The notes under the pieces: model-generated
What the model was told of the DNA's origin: nothing
Seen by the model: the letters and a program-made list of their open reading frames with translations, nothing else
The model's database searches: none
Shown here: positions 6,967-15,403 of the stretch, one piece after another
Position numbering within the stretch: the first letter of the stretch is position 1
Layout of the letters: every line of letters begins with the position of its first letter
Made by a program: the position numbers and the translations under genes
IMG/VR virus record: IMGVR_UViG_3300034107_000446
Location: 51,719-115,718 of that record
Source of the DNA: a virus
DNA: 64,000 nucleotides
Direction: 5' to 3' (one strand)

Positions 6967-7548
6967 TCATTTGTTTAGAATAAATGCCCCACGGCGATTT
7001 TGTGACCAAGCAGCTTCAGTGGAACCTAGGACAGACGGGCGCTCTTTTCCATAACTAACTGTTTGAATTCTGTTGGCATCAATTCCTTTGGAGATAAGAC
7101 TTGCTTTAAGAGTCGATGCACGCTTCTCTCCTAGATACAAGTTATATTCTCTTGTTCCACGTTCGTCCGCATGCCCTTCGATGGTTACCACATATGCAGG
7201 ATAGTCTTTCATAAACTTTGCTACGTCATCAATAAGCCAATTACTCTCAACATTAGCAGTATCTGCGCTATAATTAAAAAATGCGCGAGTATGTCCAATT
7301 TTATCTTTGCGAGTCATTTCATCAACTATTGATTTTAATTCAACAACTTGGTTTTCTAAAACTTCAAAATTTGTCTGAAGTTCGGATTTATGATCTGTAA
7401 TAGTATTAGTTAGTTGTGTCACTGCATCAGTAATCTGATCATTGATATAAGTTTTAATATCTTCTGCCGGTGCAGTAATAGGGGTCGTAGTTTGTGCAAA
7501 TGCAGCCGTACCTAGTAACATAGCAGCAATTAGTGTAAGTTTTTTCAT
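6967..7548 (-). CDS. OmpA/Pal-like periplasmic protein
   Basis: 193 residues from the ATG at 7548 after GGAGA. A signal peptide (LTLIAAMLLGTAAFAQ) is followed by a helical or coiled-coil linker (about 35-85) and a C-terminal OmpA-like peptidoglycan-binding domain with EGHADERGTREYNLYLGEKR, the family's diaminopimelate-contacting signature. Bacterial Pal has a lipobox; none is seen here, so the protein should be soluble in the periplasm. It may stabilise or compete at the cell wall during infection. A cellular origin is likely. Confidence 0.85.
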   Translation of the reverse strand: MKKLTLIAAMLLGTAAFAQTTTPITAPAEDIKTYINDQITDAVTQLTNTITDHKSELQTNFEVLENQVVELKSIVDEMTRKDKIGHTRAFFNYSADTANVESNWLIDDVAKFMKDYPAYVVTIEGHADERGTREYNLYLGEKRASTLKASLISKGIDANRIQTVSYGKERPSVLGSTEAAWSQNRRGAFILNK

Positions 7549-7584
7549 TTTATTCTCCATTATAAATTAAATTCTGATATTTGT

Positions 7585-8310
7585 TTATTTCCACCATTTC
7601 TCGCCTTTAGACTTTGATTCCCAGAAATGATCAATAATTTGATTGCAGATAAAAATACCTTCTTTGTTTAGATATCTATCACATATTGAAATACTTAAAC
7701 CGATCTGCTCGTCTAGTTTATTCCCATATCTAAGTTCTGGATCTTTTCCGTCATTTAACCTATCAACAATCCAAAGTGCTTTTCTGCAAATTTCTTTTCT
7801 ATCTAGTTTTGGTATGTATATAACGCCAGTATTATACATGATGTATGATGTATTAAAGTCAATATCAACTTCATACCATGGTAAAGATGGAAGAATTTTA
7901 TCCAAATTACGGAATTGCGTAATATAATATTCGGCAGACCATAAAATTGGATTATTTCCCCAGATAGAATTATCTATATGTGATTTAAATGCCGTATCAA
8001 CATCTAATAGTACAACATCTTCACTATCTGAGAAGTCCATTAAAATAAAGATCTTTTCGATCAAGATTCTAATCAGACCAGTAAAAGGTCTGCGGGACGT
8101 GATAATTTTAGAGATATATCCATTTTCTTGACAATACGTCTGGATTTCTAAATCTGAGAAAGAGTGATAAATGTATATAGCAGGATTTACTGTATACATT
8201 TTCAAGCATTCTATTGACTTCTTTAATTGCTCGAAGAAGTCAACTTTATCTTGCGCATTTTTGTACTCGTTAATATAAAGATATGCAAAATTCAAATTAA
8301 TACTCAGCAA
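7585..8310 (-). CDS. GT-A glycosyltransferase-like protein
   Basis: 241 residues with a metal-binding DxD-type motif (VVLLDVDTAF near residue 100) in a Rossmann-like context and downstream aromatic segments (PILWSAEYY, FNTSYIMYNTGVIYIP) typical of GT-A sugar transferases. It lies apart from the main sugar island. No good ATG is available; the TTG at 8310 gives an overlap with the previous gene and lacks a clear ribosome site, so the start is uncertain. Confidence 0.6.
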   Translation of the reverse strand: MLSINLNFAYLYINEYKNAQDKVDFFEQLKKSIECLKMYTVNPAIYIYHSFSDLEIQTYCQENGYISKIITSRRPFTGLIRILIEKIFILMDFSDSEDVVLLDVDTAFKSHIDNSIWGNNPILWSAEYYITQFRNLDKILPSLPWYEVDIDFNTSYIMYNTGVIYIPKLDRKEICRKALWIVDRLNDGKDPELRYGNKLDEQIGLSISICDRYLNKEGIFICNQIIDHFWESKSKGEKWWK

Positions 8311-8497
8311 CTGCTGTAAAGTTATCCATTGTCATGCCACTTTTAAAATTTTGAAAACGACGGATAGTGTGGCGCCCTTTAAACGCCACACCAATCTCGG
8401 TATCATGCCTGTATGGATGCACCTTGTGACCACTCCCACGGCCATTTGTAGTAATAGTATAAAGCAGTCCGTTTTTCTTGTAGCGGAACAGTGTCAT
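8297..8497 (-). CDS. Small early hypothetical protein
   Basis: 66 residues from the ATG at 8497, after AGGAG. Begins MTLFRYKKNGLLYTITTNG and has a basic middle (GHKVHPYRHDTEIGVAF). It is cotranscribed with the gene at 8500-8844 from the early promoter at 8876. Function unknown. Confidence 0.65.
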   Translation of the reverse strand: MTLFRYKKNGLLYTITTNGRGSGHKVHPYRHDTEIGVAFKGRHTIRRFQNFKSGMTMDNFTAVAEY

Positions 8498-8499
8498 GA

Positions 8500-8844
8500 T
8501 CAAGCTCCTAGATTATATTTGCCGATATTGACAAAACCGAAGTTGTCAACGATGTAACAATCACCGTCCTTGACAAAGATATCACCGACAGATCCACTCG
8601 AACCACGAGCAAGCCGCCGAACCAATCCATCTTCCCAGAGGTTTGTCGATTCAAATGCTTGATCTAGGTCATCAGTATCAACTTCATAAGTTGCATCGTA
8701 ATACTCTACAAAGTCTTCATTCCACTTACGAGCACCGAGCATCATATCTGCACGAGCAACTGCTTTAGGAACTGCGTCCCAACCTCGTGCATTGACAGCG
8801 ATAATGTCAGAATCACTCAGTCGGATTTGGTAAATAGTGATCAT
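8500..8844 (-). CDS. Early hypothetical protein, 114 residues
   Basis: Begins MITIYQIRLSDSDIIAVNAR. The protein is acidic, with a possible small alpha/beta fold and no recognised motif. It is the first gene behind a consensus early promoter and keeps the AGGAACC-type leader. Confidence 0.7.
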   Translation of the reverse strand: MITIYQIRLSDSDIIAVNARGWDAVPKAVARADMMLGARKWNEDFVEYYDATYEVDTDDLDQAFESTNLWEDGLVRRLARGSSGSVGDIFVKDGDCYIVDNFGFVNIGKYNLGA

Positions 8845-8875
8845 GTTAGGTTCCTCTGTGTTACCTTATAGAATC

Positions 8876-8904
8876 AGTATAAACTATTTAAAAGCATTTG
8901 TCAA
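8876..8904 (-). promoter_or_regulatory. Early sigma70-type promoter (consensus)
   Basis: TTGACA, 17 bases, TATACT on the minus strand, then the shared GATTCTATAAGGT leader. The -35 box overlaps the stop codon of the upstream mini-gene. Confidence 0.9.
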
Positions 8905-9062
8905 CCCACCAAAGATACTTTTTTCAACTCATCCAACTTTTTACAGACTTCATCCACTTGTTTCCAATCTTGAGCATTTTTAGCGGTTACCAATGCAAGA
9001 ATTAGATCAAGTTTGGTATTTACACGATCAAGAGCAACATTCACATCACGGAAGTTTTTCAT
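8901..9062 (-). CDS. Small helical early protein, 53 residues
   Basis: An ATG eight bases after AAGGAG opens a frame beginning MKNFRDVNVALDRVNTKLDL. The protein is almost all helix with heptad-like Leu/Val spacing, ending KKLDELKKVSLVG. It has its own promoter at 9091 and the next promoter overlaps its stop. Function unknown. Confidence 0.7.
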   Translation of the reverse strand: MKNFRDVNVALDRVNTKLDLILALVTAKNAQDWKQVDEVCKKLDELKKVSLVG

Positions 9063-9090
9063 GGTGTCTCCTTTTATTCATTACGGTACC

Positions 9091-9119
9091 ATTATATACC
9101 GATTCTTTACATTTGTAAA
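9091..9119 (-). promoter_or_regulatory. Sigma70-type promoter
   Basis: TTTACA, 17 bases, TATAAT on the minus strand, just after the nrdA terminator and 30 bases before the mini-gene at 9062. It does not share the GATTCTATAAGG leader. Confidence 0.75.
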
Positions 9120-9123
9120 TAGA

Positions 9124-9145
9124 AAAGAGGCCCGAAGGCCTCTTT
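9124..9145 (-). terminator. Intrinsic terminator after nrdA
   Basis: A 9-base-pair stem (AAAGAGGCC) with a UUCG loop followed by TTTTC on the minus strand, two bases after the nrdA stop. UUCG-capped terminators are typical of T4-like phages. Confidence 0.85.
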
Positions 9146-9146
9146 C

Positions 9147-10166
9147 TTAAGCTTCACATGCAGCGCACCCAGCGGCTGTTACTCTTTTTCTGGTCAATGC
9201 TTGGGCGGCCGACATTGAGTAACTGTAATACAAGCTCTTGACACCCATTTCCCATGCATATAGATAAAGTGCATTTATTTCTTTTACAGGCATATCTGGA
9301 TCAACCATCAAGTTCAAACTTTGACCTTGGTCAATGTATTGTTGACGAACACCAGCGTGATCAATAATAGTGTAAGGGTTAATTTCAGCAAAGGTCTTGA
9401 ATACTTCTTTTTCATTTGGAGACAAGAAGTCTAGATGTTGGATTGAACCATCTGCATTTTTAATTGTTTCCCATACCTCTGTTGTGTTTTTACCTTTTTC
9501 TTCTAGCAATTCCTGAAGGTAAGGATTTTTAATAGTCACTTTCATCTTTGCAAGATCTTTGACATAGCAATTAGAGAACTCAGGCTCGATAGACTGACTT
9601 ACCTGTCCTAGAATAAAACTACTAGATTTAGTAGGTGCAATTGCCATGGTTGTAGTATTACGCATACCATAACCCTTAAGTAATGGTGGTTCACCTAGTT
9701 TTATTGCAAGTTCACGTGATGCAGCGTGTGAACGTTCCTGTAATGTTTTTGCAATTTCCATGTTCTTCTTTGCTGCTTCTTTAGATTCAAAACCAATCAT
9801 ATTAGATTGAAGATATGAATGCCAACCAAGAATACCAACACCGATTGCACGATGATTAATTGCAAATTCACGTGCACGCTTCAGATATTCTTGACCTTCA
9901 GCTTTACGGATAAACTCTTCACAAACTGTATCAAGGAACATTGTCATAACTTCGATAGCGTCTGTTTCAATAATCTCATCCCAGTGAAGAGCATTAATTG
10001 ATGAAAGGACACAAGTAAAAGTTTCAGTGACAGACGACGGAAGTGCAATTTCGATACAATTATGTACCAATATATCGTTGGCAAAAAAAGATGATGTTTC
10101 CGGAACTGTTATATCGTACACGGGTATTTCTTCATCATAATCAATGTATTCTATTCTTATACCCAA
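9147..10166 (-). CDS. nrdA: Ribonucleotide reductase large subunit, C-terminal part with C-intein
   Basis: Residues 1-36 are the C-terminal piece of a split intein, ending in SFFANDILVHN with His35-Asn36; residue 37 (Cys) starts the extein. The extein continues C-I-E-I-A-L-P-S-S, matching the NLCLE active-site loop of class I NrdA, so Cys37 is the thiyl-radical cysteine (C439 in E. coli). TCVLSS supplies the second redox cysteine and the C-terminus GCAACEA the shuttle pair. Trans-splicing with the protein from 11076-12164 would rebuild NrdA, which makes dNDPs. The TTG start follows AAGGAA and overlaps the endonuclease gene by 10 bases. Confidence 0.92.
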   Translation of the reverse strand: MGIRIEYIDYDEEIPVYDITVPETSSFFANDILVHNCIEIALPSSVTETFTCVLSSINALHWDEIIETDAIEVMTMFLDTVCEEFIRKAEGQEYLKRAREFAINHRAIGVGILGWHSYLQSNMIGFESKEAAKKNMEIAKTLQERSHAASRELAIKLGEPPLLKGYGMRNTTTMAIAPTKSSSFILGQVSQSIEPEFSNCYVKDLAKMKVTIKNPYLQELLEEKGKNTTEVWETIKNADGSIQHLDFLSPNEKEVFKTFAEINPYTIIDHAGVRQQYIDQGQSLNLMVDPDMPVKEINALYLYAWEMGVKSLYYSYSMSAAQALTRKRVTAAGCAACEA

Positions 10167-11005
10167 TTTTTAGTTTCCTTTTTTGTAAATTGTCTCCATT
10201 CGTTTGAATGGAAGCTGTTATATTTTTCTAAAGTTATTCCATCTTTTTCGGAACATTTTATTAATTCATCTACCATACCCCAAAATCCTCTATTTGAAAA
10301 TCTAAACATTTTCCAATGTTTTAGATGAGGTAAATTATAGTAAACAGAATGTTGAATCCAAAAACTACCATTAACCAGTTTATTGTACTTATAGCAACAA
10401 TTTTTATAAGATTCTAATAAATCTGTGTCGGAATATTTGCTATTTTGATTAGCATATCCTAGACTCTCGTTACTTCTTATTTTATTCTGTTCAGCAGTTT
10501 TCTTTAATCCTTTAGTAATATGAACCCATTCGCCATTTAAAACCTTTGGATCATTCATTGATACTATACCCAATCTTTCGCCAGTAAGTAGATTTTTTGC
10601 TGGCATAGTTCCAGTTTTACCTTTACTTATAGCTTTATTTGTTTGTATTTTATATTTTTCATATATTCTTGAACTATAGTTATATACAGACCTTTTATTA
10701 TTTACAGGGCCGCCATTTAAAAACATTTTTAATGAAAGATAGCAGCGATATTCCCATTTTGTATTATTCCATATCTTACAAAGTATTAAATGTGCTATAA
10801 AATGTTCTCTTGGAGTAAGATATGTAATATTACCTACGTGCTCGCCATCACCTTCATATATTCCATCATTATGACGAAGTTTTCTTTTATTATTTTTATA
10901 AAAAAATACCGGTACTATATGATGTTTTTCCAAACTACCGCCCCGAATTTTTTTCCTTCTTATACCTCGTTGGCACATATTTTGGTATATTTTTTCATAA
11001 TTCAT
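10157..11005 (-). CDS. HNH homing endonuclease inside the broken nrdA gene
   Basis: 282 residues. The N-terminal third carries an HNH-type centre: LEKHHIVP (His28, His29), GNITYLT (Asn59) and REHFIAHLIL (His68, His72). The C-terminal part has DNA-targeting repeats (TGERLGIVSMNDPKVLNGEW) resembling modules in the GIY-YIG enzyme of the uvsX break. It would cut unbroken nrdA alleles so that repair copies the insertion. A late promoter lies 25 bases upstream, and its stop overlaps the start of the nrdA C-part. It is free-standing, not fused to the intein. Confidence 0.85.
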   Translation of the reverse strand: MNYEKIYQNMCQRGIRRKKIRGGSLEKHHIVPVFFYKNNKRKLRHNDGIYEGDGEHVGNITYLTPREHFIAHLILCKIWNNTKWEYRCYLSLKMFLNGGPVNNKRSVYNYSSRIYEKYKIQTNKAISKGKTGTMPAKNLLTGERLGIVSMNDPKVLNGEWVHITKGLKKTAEQNKIRSNESLGYANQNSKYSDTDLLESYKNCCYKYNKLVNGSFWIQHSVYYNLPHLKHWKMFRFSNRGFWGMVDELIKCSEKDGITLEKYNSFHSNEWRQFTKKETKNWV

Positions 11006-11029
11006 GCAGTAAAATCTCCTTTTTATTTT

Positions 11030-11037
11030 TATTTATA
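11030..11037 (-). promoter_or_regulatory. T4-type late promoter box before homing endonuclease
   Basis: TATAAATA on the minus strand, 25 bases before the ATG at 11005 and in the short spacer after the nrdA N-part. It fits the T4 sigma-gp55 late promoter. Confidence 0.7.
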
Positions 11038-11075
11038 ATAAGGGAGATTTCACTACATTATAGAGTGTTTAGAGA

Positions 11076-12164
11076 TTATTCACCTATTAGAAGTTCATCA
11101 TCTTCTGTAAGATCTTTAGCTTCTACCCAACCTCTGTTTTGAGTAAAGATTTTATGATCTGGTGTGCACTCAACAACTTTGCCTGTTTTATCATCAGTAA
11201 TACGTATCATTTTTTTAGTAGAACCAGTTTGGGCGGCCGCAGTAACTTTACAGAAACCTTTTTCTGTTTTTACTTTAGTCTCAGCTGGTATTCCACCTAT
11301 TGACCAAAGTTTAACAAATGTTTCTATATCTATTGTTTGTGGTTCTTTTTCAAACGGAAACCACACTGTCATAATACTATCACCACGTAGACACATGTTT
11401 GACGCATGGATCTTCATCTTTTTATCTTTATAGACTTGAGGCTTGTTATTGTTAACATTATCACCAAATAGGATATAAGGATACCCAATCTCTGATCTAC
11501 GCTGAAGTACTTTTGCCCAGATTCGGCGCTTCTCTGCATCACCTTTTTTCATTGACTCTATAAATGAGTCTGAAACAACAATACCAGTAGTTAGTCCCTG
11601 AATTGGATTTCCTTCGGTTCCAATATCTAAAAACTCGTCGGCATCTGGATGATCAATATCTTGATATGCAGCAAAGAAACCTCTGCGAACTGAACCTTGT
11701 GAAACTACTGATGCGAGTGTATCATATAGTTGCATAAAGTGGACGGAACCTGATGATGCGCCGGAATCTGTAATATTAGCCCCACGGTGACGGACTGCAC
11801 CGAAGTAACCGGAACAACCACCACCATTTTTCATTAACATACCGTTTTCTGCAACGCCAAAAAGAATTGATTCCATATTATCATCAATATAAGAGCCAAA
11901 GCAAGAAACTGGTAAACCACGCTTCTTACCATAATTAGCCCAAACAGGTGATGAGAGAGAATAGAAACCACGTGACATATAATCATAAAATTTGTCTGCA
12001 TATCCAGGAATACCTAGATATTTTTCTGCTGTTGCGGCGATCTCTCTAATTCGACTTTCTGCAGTTTCACCCGCATCTTCATTGATGTAGCCCCTTGAAA
12101 GAAACTTTCGTGAGTCTTCATTCAACCAATAAAATTTTTCGTACGTCTTTGTTACCTCTATCAA
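11076..12164 (-). CDS. nrdA: Ribonucleotide reductase large subunit, N-terminal part with N-intein
   Basis: Residues 1-257 are the N-terminal half of class I NrdA without an ATP-cone: SSPVWANYG (71-79), PVSCFGSYI with Cys88 (equivalent to C225) and the GGGCSGYFG segment. The half ends HASNM. Residues 258-362 are a split-intein N-piece: Cys258 first, CTPDHKIF as the TxxH-like block, and DLTEDDELLIGE at the end. The break falls exactly between Asn-Met and the catalytic Cys. No homing domain is fused. The related NrdA/NrdJ split inteins known from ocean metagenomes share CTPDH and DELxxDDEL. It overlaps nrdB by four bases. Confidence 0.93.
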   Translation of the reverse strand: MIEVTKTYEKFYWLNEDSRKFLSRGYINEDAGETAESRIREIAATAEKYLGIPGYADKFYDYMSRGFYSLSSPVWANYGKKRGLPVSCFGSYIDDNMESILFGVAENGMLMKNGGGCSGYFGAVRHRGANITDSGASSGSVHFMQLYDTLASVVSQGSVRRGFFAAYQDIDHPDADEFLDIGTEGNPIQGLTTGIVVSDSFIESMKKGDAEKRRIWAKVLQRRSEIGYPYILFGDNVNNNKPQVYKDKKMKIHASNMCLRGDSIMTVWFPFEKEPQTIDIETFVKLWSIGGIPAETKVKTEKGFCKVTAAAQTGSTKKMIRITDDKTGKVVECTPDHKIFTQNRGWVEAKDLTEDDELLIGE

Positions 12165-13441
12165 AATAGATCATCCTCCGTAAATGCTTTTGTTTTCTTT
12201 GAATATGCTGTGCTTCTCTTAACAAAGAAGTCAACATTTTTTGTACTTAAAATTTCTTCAACAAACCAATCTGTGCTTGAAACTGCAACTTGATCTACTT
12301 CATAAATTGGTTTAATATCAATTGCTTGTAGTGATTGGTTGAAACGATGCTTTAGAAATTCCTTGACGGTCTCTTTTGGAAGGAAGTCTAGATCTGAATC
12401 ACCATAGATCCAATCTACAATCATGGACTCTGCCTTATATGCTTCTTTGCAGAGTCGATTTACCTCTGAAATTGTGTCTTTGGTCCACCAATCTGGATTT
12501 TCAGCTTTGATAATGTTAACAAGTTCAAAACCGAATCTAGCATGAATGTCTTCTTCTTTTGAAGTCGCTTCCACTGCATTAGAGATGCCTTTCAACATAT
12601 TCTTATGCTTGTTGAAAGCCATCATGATTAGAAATTGCGAGAATAATGAAACATTTTCTACAAACATAGAAAATAGGACAATATTGTGGAAGTAATCTTT
12701 ATCATCGACTGGGTTCTGAAGAGCTTGTTCTAGGTATGCAATACGCTTTTTTATTGCAGGAACATCTACTATAGTTTCAAACTCTTCATTTAAACCCATG
12801 ATTTCAATGAGATTTGAATAAGCATCGGCATGGCGAACTTCAGATTCTGCAAATGTTGCGCCGACTGCTTGTACTTCTGGTTTCTTTAGTCTATCACCGA
12901 CTTTACCCCAGAATGCTTTGACTTGAACTTCTATTTGTGAAATTGCAAGCATTGCTTTCTTTACAATTTCTACTTCTTCTTTTGTCATTCTTACTTTCAT
13001 GTCTTGGATATCAGATGAGTAATTAAATTCTGTATGAACCCAATATGAATGACGGATAGCATCTTTATATTCGTCTAGTTGTGGATACTCGTAAGGTTTT
13101 AAATTAGTTCTTTTACGAAAAATATCTGGCATGTTATTATGGCGATATACAATGTATTCTCTTGCCAGATCGTGTAGGCCCATGTCCATTATTACATTTT
13201 CAACGGTTCTATGAACTGTATCGACACTTACAATAACATCATTTACTGCACTTTTATTTAAAATATCTGTTACTTCTGTTGCCACTTCTTCTGGCATTGT
13301 TTTACTTCTGATACCGATGGACTTCATTGCTTTAGATACAGCAGTGCTGATCTTGTCTTTGTCATAAACTTCTGTAGTCCCGTTTCGTTTGGTAACGTAA
13401 TTTACTGTCTTAGAATGTTCGTTTGTTGAACTATCTAACAT
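12161..13441 (-). CDS. nrdB: Ribonucleotide reductase small subunit with N-terminal ATP-cone
   Basis: 426 residues. Residues about 13-105 form an ATP-cone (VTKRNGTTEVYDKDKI), the allosteric on/off domain normally found on NrdA. The ferritin-like NrdB core follows: Glu138 region, E201-x-x-H204 with radical Tyr208, Glu262, and E297-x-x-H300 as iron ligands. The last residues form the NrdA-docking tail. Because the NrdA here lacks a cone, dATP control seems to have moved to the small subunit, as described for some bacterial NrdBs. It is cotranscribed with nrdA. Confidence 0.92.
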   Translation of the reverse strand: MLDSSTNEHSKTVNYVTKRNGTTEVYDKDKISTAVSKAMKSIGIRSKTMPEEVATEVTDILNKSAVNDVIVSVDTVHRTVENVIMDMGLHDLAREYIVYRHNNMPDIFRKRTNLKPYEYPQLDEYKDAIRHSYWVHTEFNYSSDIQDMKVRMTKEEVEIVKKAMLAISQIEVQVKAFWGKVGDRLKKPEVQAVGATFAESEVRHADAYSNLIEIMGLNEEFETIVDVPAIKKRIAYLEQALQNPVDDKDYFHNIVLFSMFVENVSLFSQFLIMMAFNKHKNMLKGISNAVEATSKEEDIHARFGFELVNIIKAENPDWWTKDTISEVNRLCKEAYKAESMIVDWIYGDSDLDFLPKETVKEFLKHRFNQSLQAIDIKPIYEVDQVAVSSTDWFVEEILSTKNVDFFVKRSTAYSKKTKAFTEDDLF

Positions 13442-13612
13442 ATGTAAGTACCCTTTCGTTTGAATTGTTAATAGAGAAAATAATTCATAGCCCTAGAAAC
13501 AGGGTTACAATAAATATATTTAAAGGATTTTTAGTCTGTTTTGGTCAACATATGATATTTATTATCTACTATCTTCAACATATTGACTTGTTACAACAAG
13601 TTACCAAAATTT

Positions 13613-14500
13613 CTATACGGCCATAGTTGCTTTTATAGTATCATGACTTTGATAGTTTGTCAACTTAAAACAGTCTACATCATTCAATCTAAAACCACTT
13701 TTCAATCTATCTTCCAAATCAAACTCAGTGTCAATTTCCAGCCCGGGTAATGGATATTCTTCTCTTGAAAGTTGTTCTCGAACTTGATCAAAGTGATTTG
13801 AATAAATGTGTGCATCGCCAATTGTGTGCACATAGTCACCGACTCCAAGACCAACTTCTTTTGCAAGAATATGAGTCAAAAGTGCGTATGATGCAATATT
13901 AAATGGGACACCCAGAAACACATCTGCGCTTCTTTGATACATTTGGCAATTCAACTTGCCGTTAATAACCCTAAACTGGGCGAATGCATGACACGGAGGG
14001 AGTGCCATTTCATGTAGCTGGTTAGGGTTCCATGCTGATAGGATAATTCGTCTTGAATCTGGATTGGTTCTAAGTTGGTGTAGTATGGTTGTGATTTGGT
14101 CGACACCATTGTCGACCGAGAACCCGCCGAATTTACGCCACTGGAAACCATAAACGGGTCCGAGCTCTTTTGTAAACTCGTTGTTGATATAGCCGAGGTC
14201 CTTACCCTGTTTATCGGCATTTGCAGTCCAGATTGTATTTCTTCCAACCAATTCCACTCGGTGTTTACCAAATGTGAGTTCTGAAAGCCGTCTTTCATCT
14301 GTACTTCCTTCAAGGAACCAGAGAATTTCTCCGACGACTGATTTCCACGCAAGCTTTTTCGTTGTAACCGCCGGGAAACCTGCCGAGAGATCGAACCGCA
14401 TTTGATATCCGAAAATGGATCGTGTTCCCACTCCAGTTCTGTCATTTACATCTTCTCCATGTTCTAAAATATCTTCTAATAGCTTATGATATTGTTTCAT
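13613..14500 (-). CDS. thyA: Thymidylate synthase ThyA
   Basis: 295 residues from the ATG at 14500, which overlaps the folA stop (ATGA) and follows GGAGC. Conserved segments include DRTGVGTRS, WGNRFEWRKF-like GFQWRKFGG, LPPCHAFAQF with the catalytic Cys, QRSADVFLGVPFNIASY and HIYSNHFDQV. It methylates dUMP to dTMP using methylene-tetrahydrofolate. With DHFR and NrdAB it forms a full dTMP supply set, suitable for an AT-rich genome. Confidence 0.96.
   Translation of the reverse strand: MKQYHKLLEDILEHGEDVNDRTGVGTRSIFGYQMRFDLSAGFPAVTTKKLAWKSVVGEILWFLEGSTDERRLSELTFGKHRVELVGRNTIWTANADKQGKDLGYINNEFTKELGPVYGFQWRKFGGFSVDNGVDQITTILHQLRTNPDSRRIILSAWNPNQLHEMALPPCHAFAQFRVINGKLNCQMYQRSADVFLGVPFNIASYALLTHILAKEVGLGVGDYVHTIGDAHIYSNHFDQVREQLSREEYPLPGLEIDTEFDLEDRLKSGFRLNDVDCFKLTNYQSHDTIKATMAV
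13635..13663 (-). promoter_or_regulatory. Possible sigma70-type promoter for nrdB-nrdA
   Basis: TTGACA, 17 bases, TACTAT on the minus strand inside the end of thyA, facing nrdB. Just downstream (13586-13603) lies an 8-base-pair inverted repeat AACTTGTT/AACAAGTT that could be an operator. Confidence 0.5.
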
Positions 14501-14979
14501 ACTTTGCTCCAAATACTAAATGATAACCCATCTTGTTCTCGTGATGCCATTTCAGCGTAATCAGAAAGATATTCTTTCATCGGAACAAAAGTATCACATT
14601 GATAGTCACCAGGAATATGTGTTGTATAGATATTATCACATAAATGTAATGTTTGTTTATAGATATCAGCTCCACCGATAAACCAAGTTTTTAGATCGGG
14701 GTATTCGAGTTTCAAAAGACGAATTAGTTTATCCATATCTCCAAAATAGCGACCATCGGGTTCACCTTTTATTTCAGATCTTGTAACAACAATATTAGTT
14801 CTATTGGGCAATTTTTTATTACCTAATGATTCCCATGTTTTCCTGCCCATCACAACAACATGACCATTTGTACATTCTCTAAACCATTTCATATCAGCCG
14901 GATTATGTGGCCAGGGCAGCCCACCATTTTTACCAATACCATAATTGTCATCATGGGCTAAAATTGCATTTATCGTCAT
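14497..14979 (-). CDS. folA: Dihydrofolate reductase
   Basis: 160 residues, full family length. Motifs: INAILAHDDNYGIGKNGGLP at the N-terminus, PADMKWF with the substrate Asp/Glu position, VVVMGRKTWESL, and WFIGGADIYKQTL for NADPH binding. It regenerates tetrahydrofolate used up by ThyA, its overlapping neighbour. Confidence 0.95.
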   Translation of the reverse strand: MTINAILAHDDNYGIGKNGGLPWPHNPADMKWFRECTNGHVVVMGRKTWESLGNKKLPNRTNIVVTRSEIKGEPDGRYFGDMDKLIRLLKLEYPDLKTWFIGGADIYKQTLHLCDNIYTTHIPGDYQCDTFVPMKEYLSDYAEMASREQDGLSFSIWSKV

Positions 14980-14992
14980 AATATCTCCGTTT

Positions 14993-15000
14993 TATAAATA
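14993..15000 (+). promoter_or_regulatory. Late promoter box for plus-strand gene pair
   Basis: TATAAATA on the plus strand, 71 bases before the ATG at 15071, in the divergent space between folA and the plus-strand pair. Confidence 0.55.
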
Positions 15001-15070
15001 CTCAGTGAAATTCGTTCTGTAAATATTTGACCTATACCATGAATTTCATCACTAGAAAGGGAATAGGTCG

Positions 15071-15403
15071 ATGAATATAGGAATACTTGGAATGTATATG
15101 TATTTACCAATAATTGCCTTAATAGTTGGTCTTGGTTTTGTATTTTTCTCCGGTGACGTGTTTAGATATCCGTGTCAAGATCCATTAAATTGGGAAAATG
15201 CAGAGTGCAAACCACCAGTTTGTAAAGCTGCAGGCTTGTGTACAGAAGATCTAATAAAATTTGATACTACCACAATAGAAGAAAAAATTACCGAAGATGT
15301 AATTGCTACTGATAATATGTCCGCTGTAGATGCTTTTATTGAAGATACTCCAGTAATTAATGACCAATTAAACACATGCGAAGGGTCGTCAAATGTCCAA
15401 TAA
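15071..15403 (+). CDS. Membrane-anchored hypothetical protein
   Basis: 110 residues. One N-terminal membrane helix (about 3-27, YMYLPIIALIVGLGFVFF), then a Cys-rich segment (CQDPLNWENAECKPPVCKA, then AGLC) that would be oxidised outside the membrane, and an acidic Thr/Asp tail. It overlaps the next gene by 11 bases. Unlike almost all genes here, it lies on the plus strand. Function unknown; envelope or lysis timing is possible. Confidence 0.75.
   Translation: MNIGILGMYMYLPIIALIVGLGFVFFSGDVFRYPCQDPLNWENAECKPPVCKAAGLCTEDLIKFDTTTIEEKITEDVIATDNMSAVDAFIEDTPVINDQLNTCEGSSNVQ

Noticed and set aside
13951-14445. A 164-codon minus-strand frame inside thyA
   Set aside because: Out-of-frame shadow of a fully conserved thymidylate synthase; no ribosome site.
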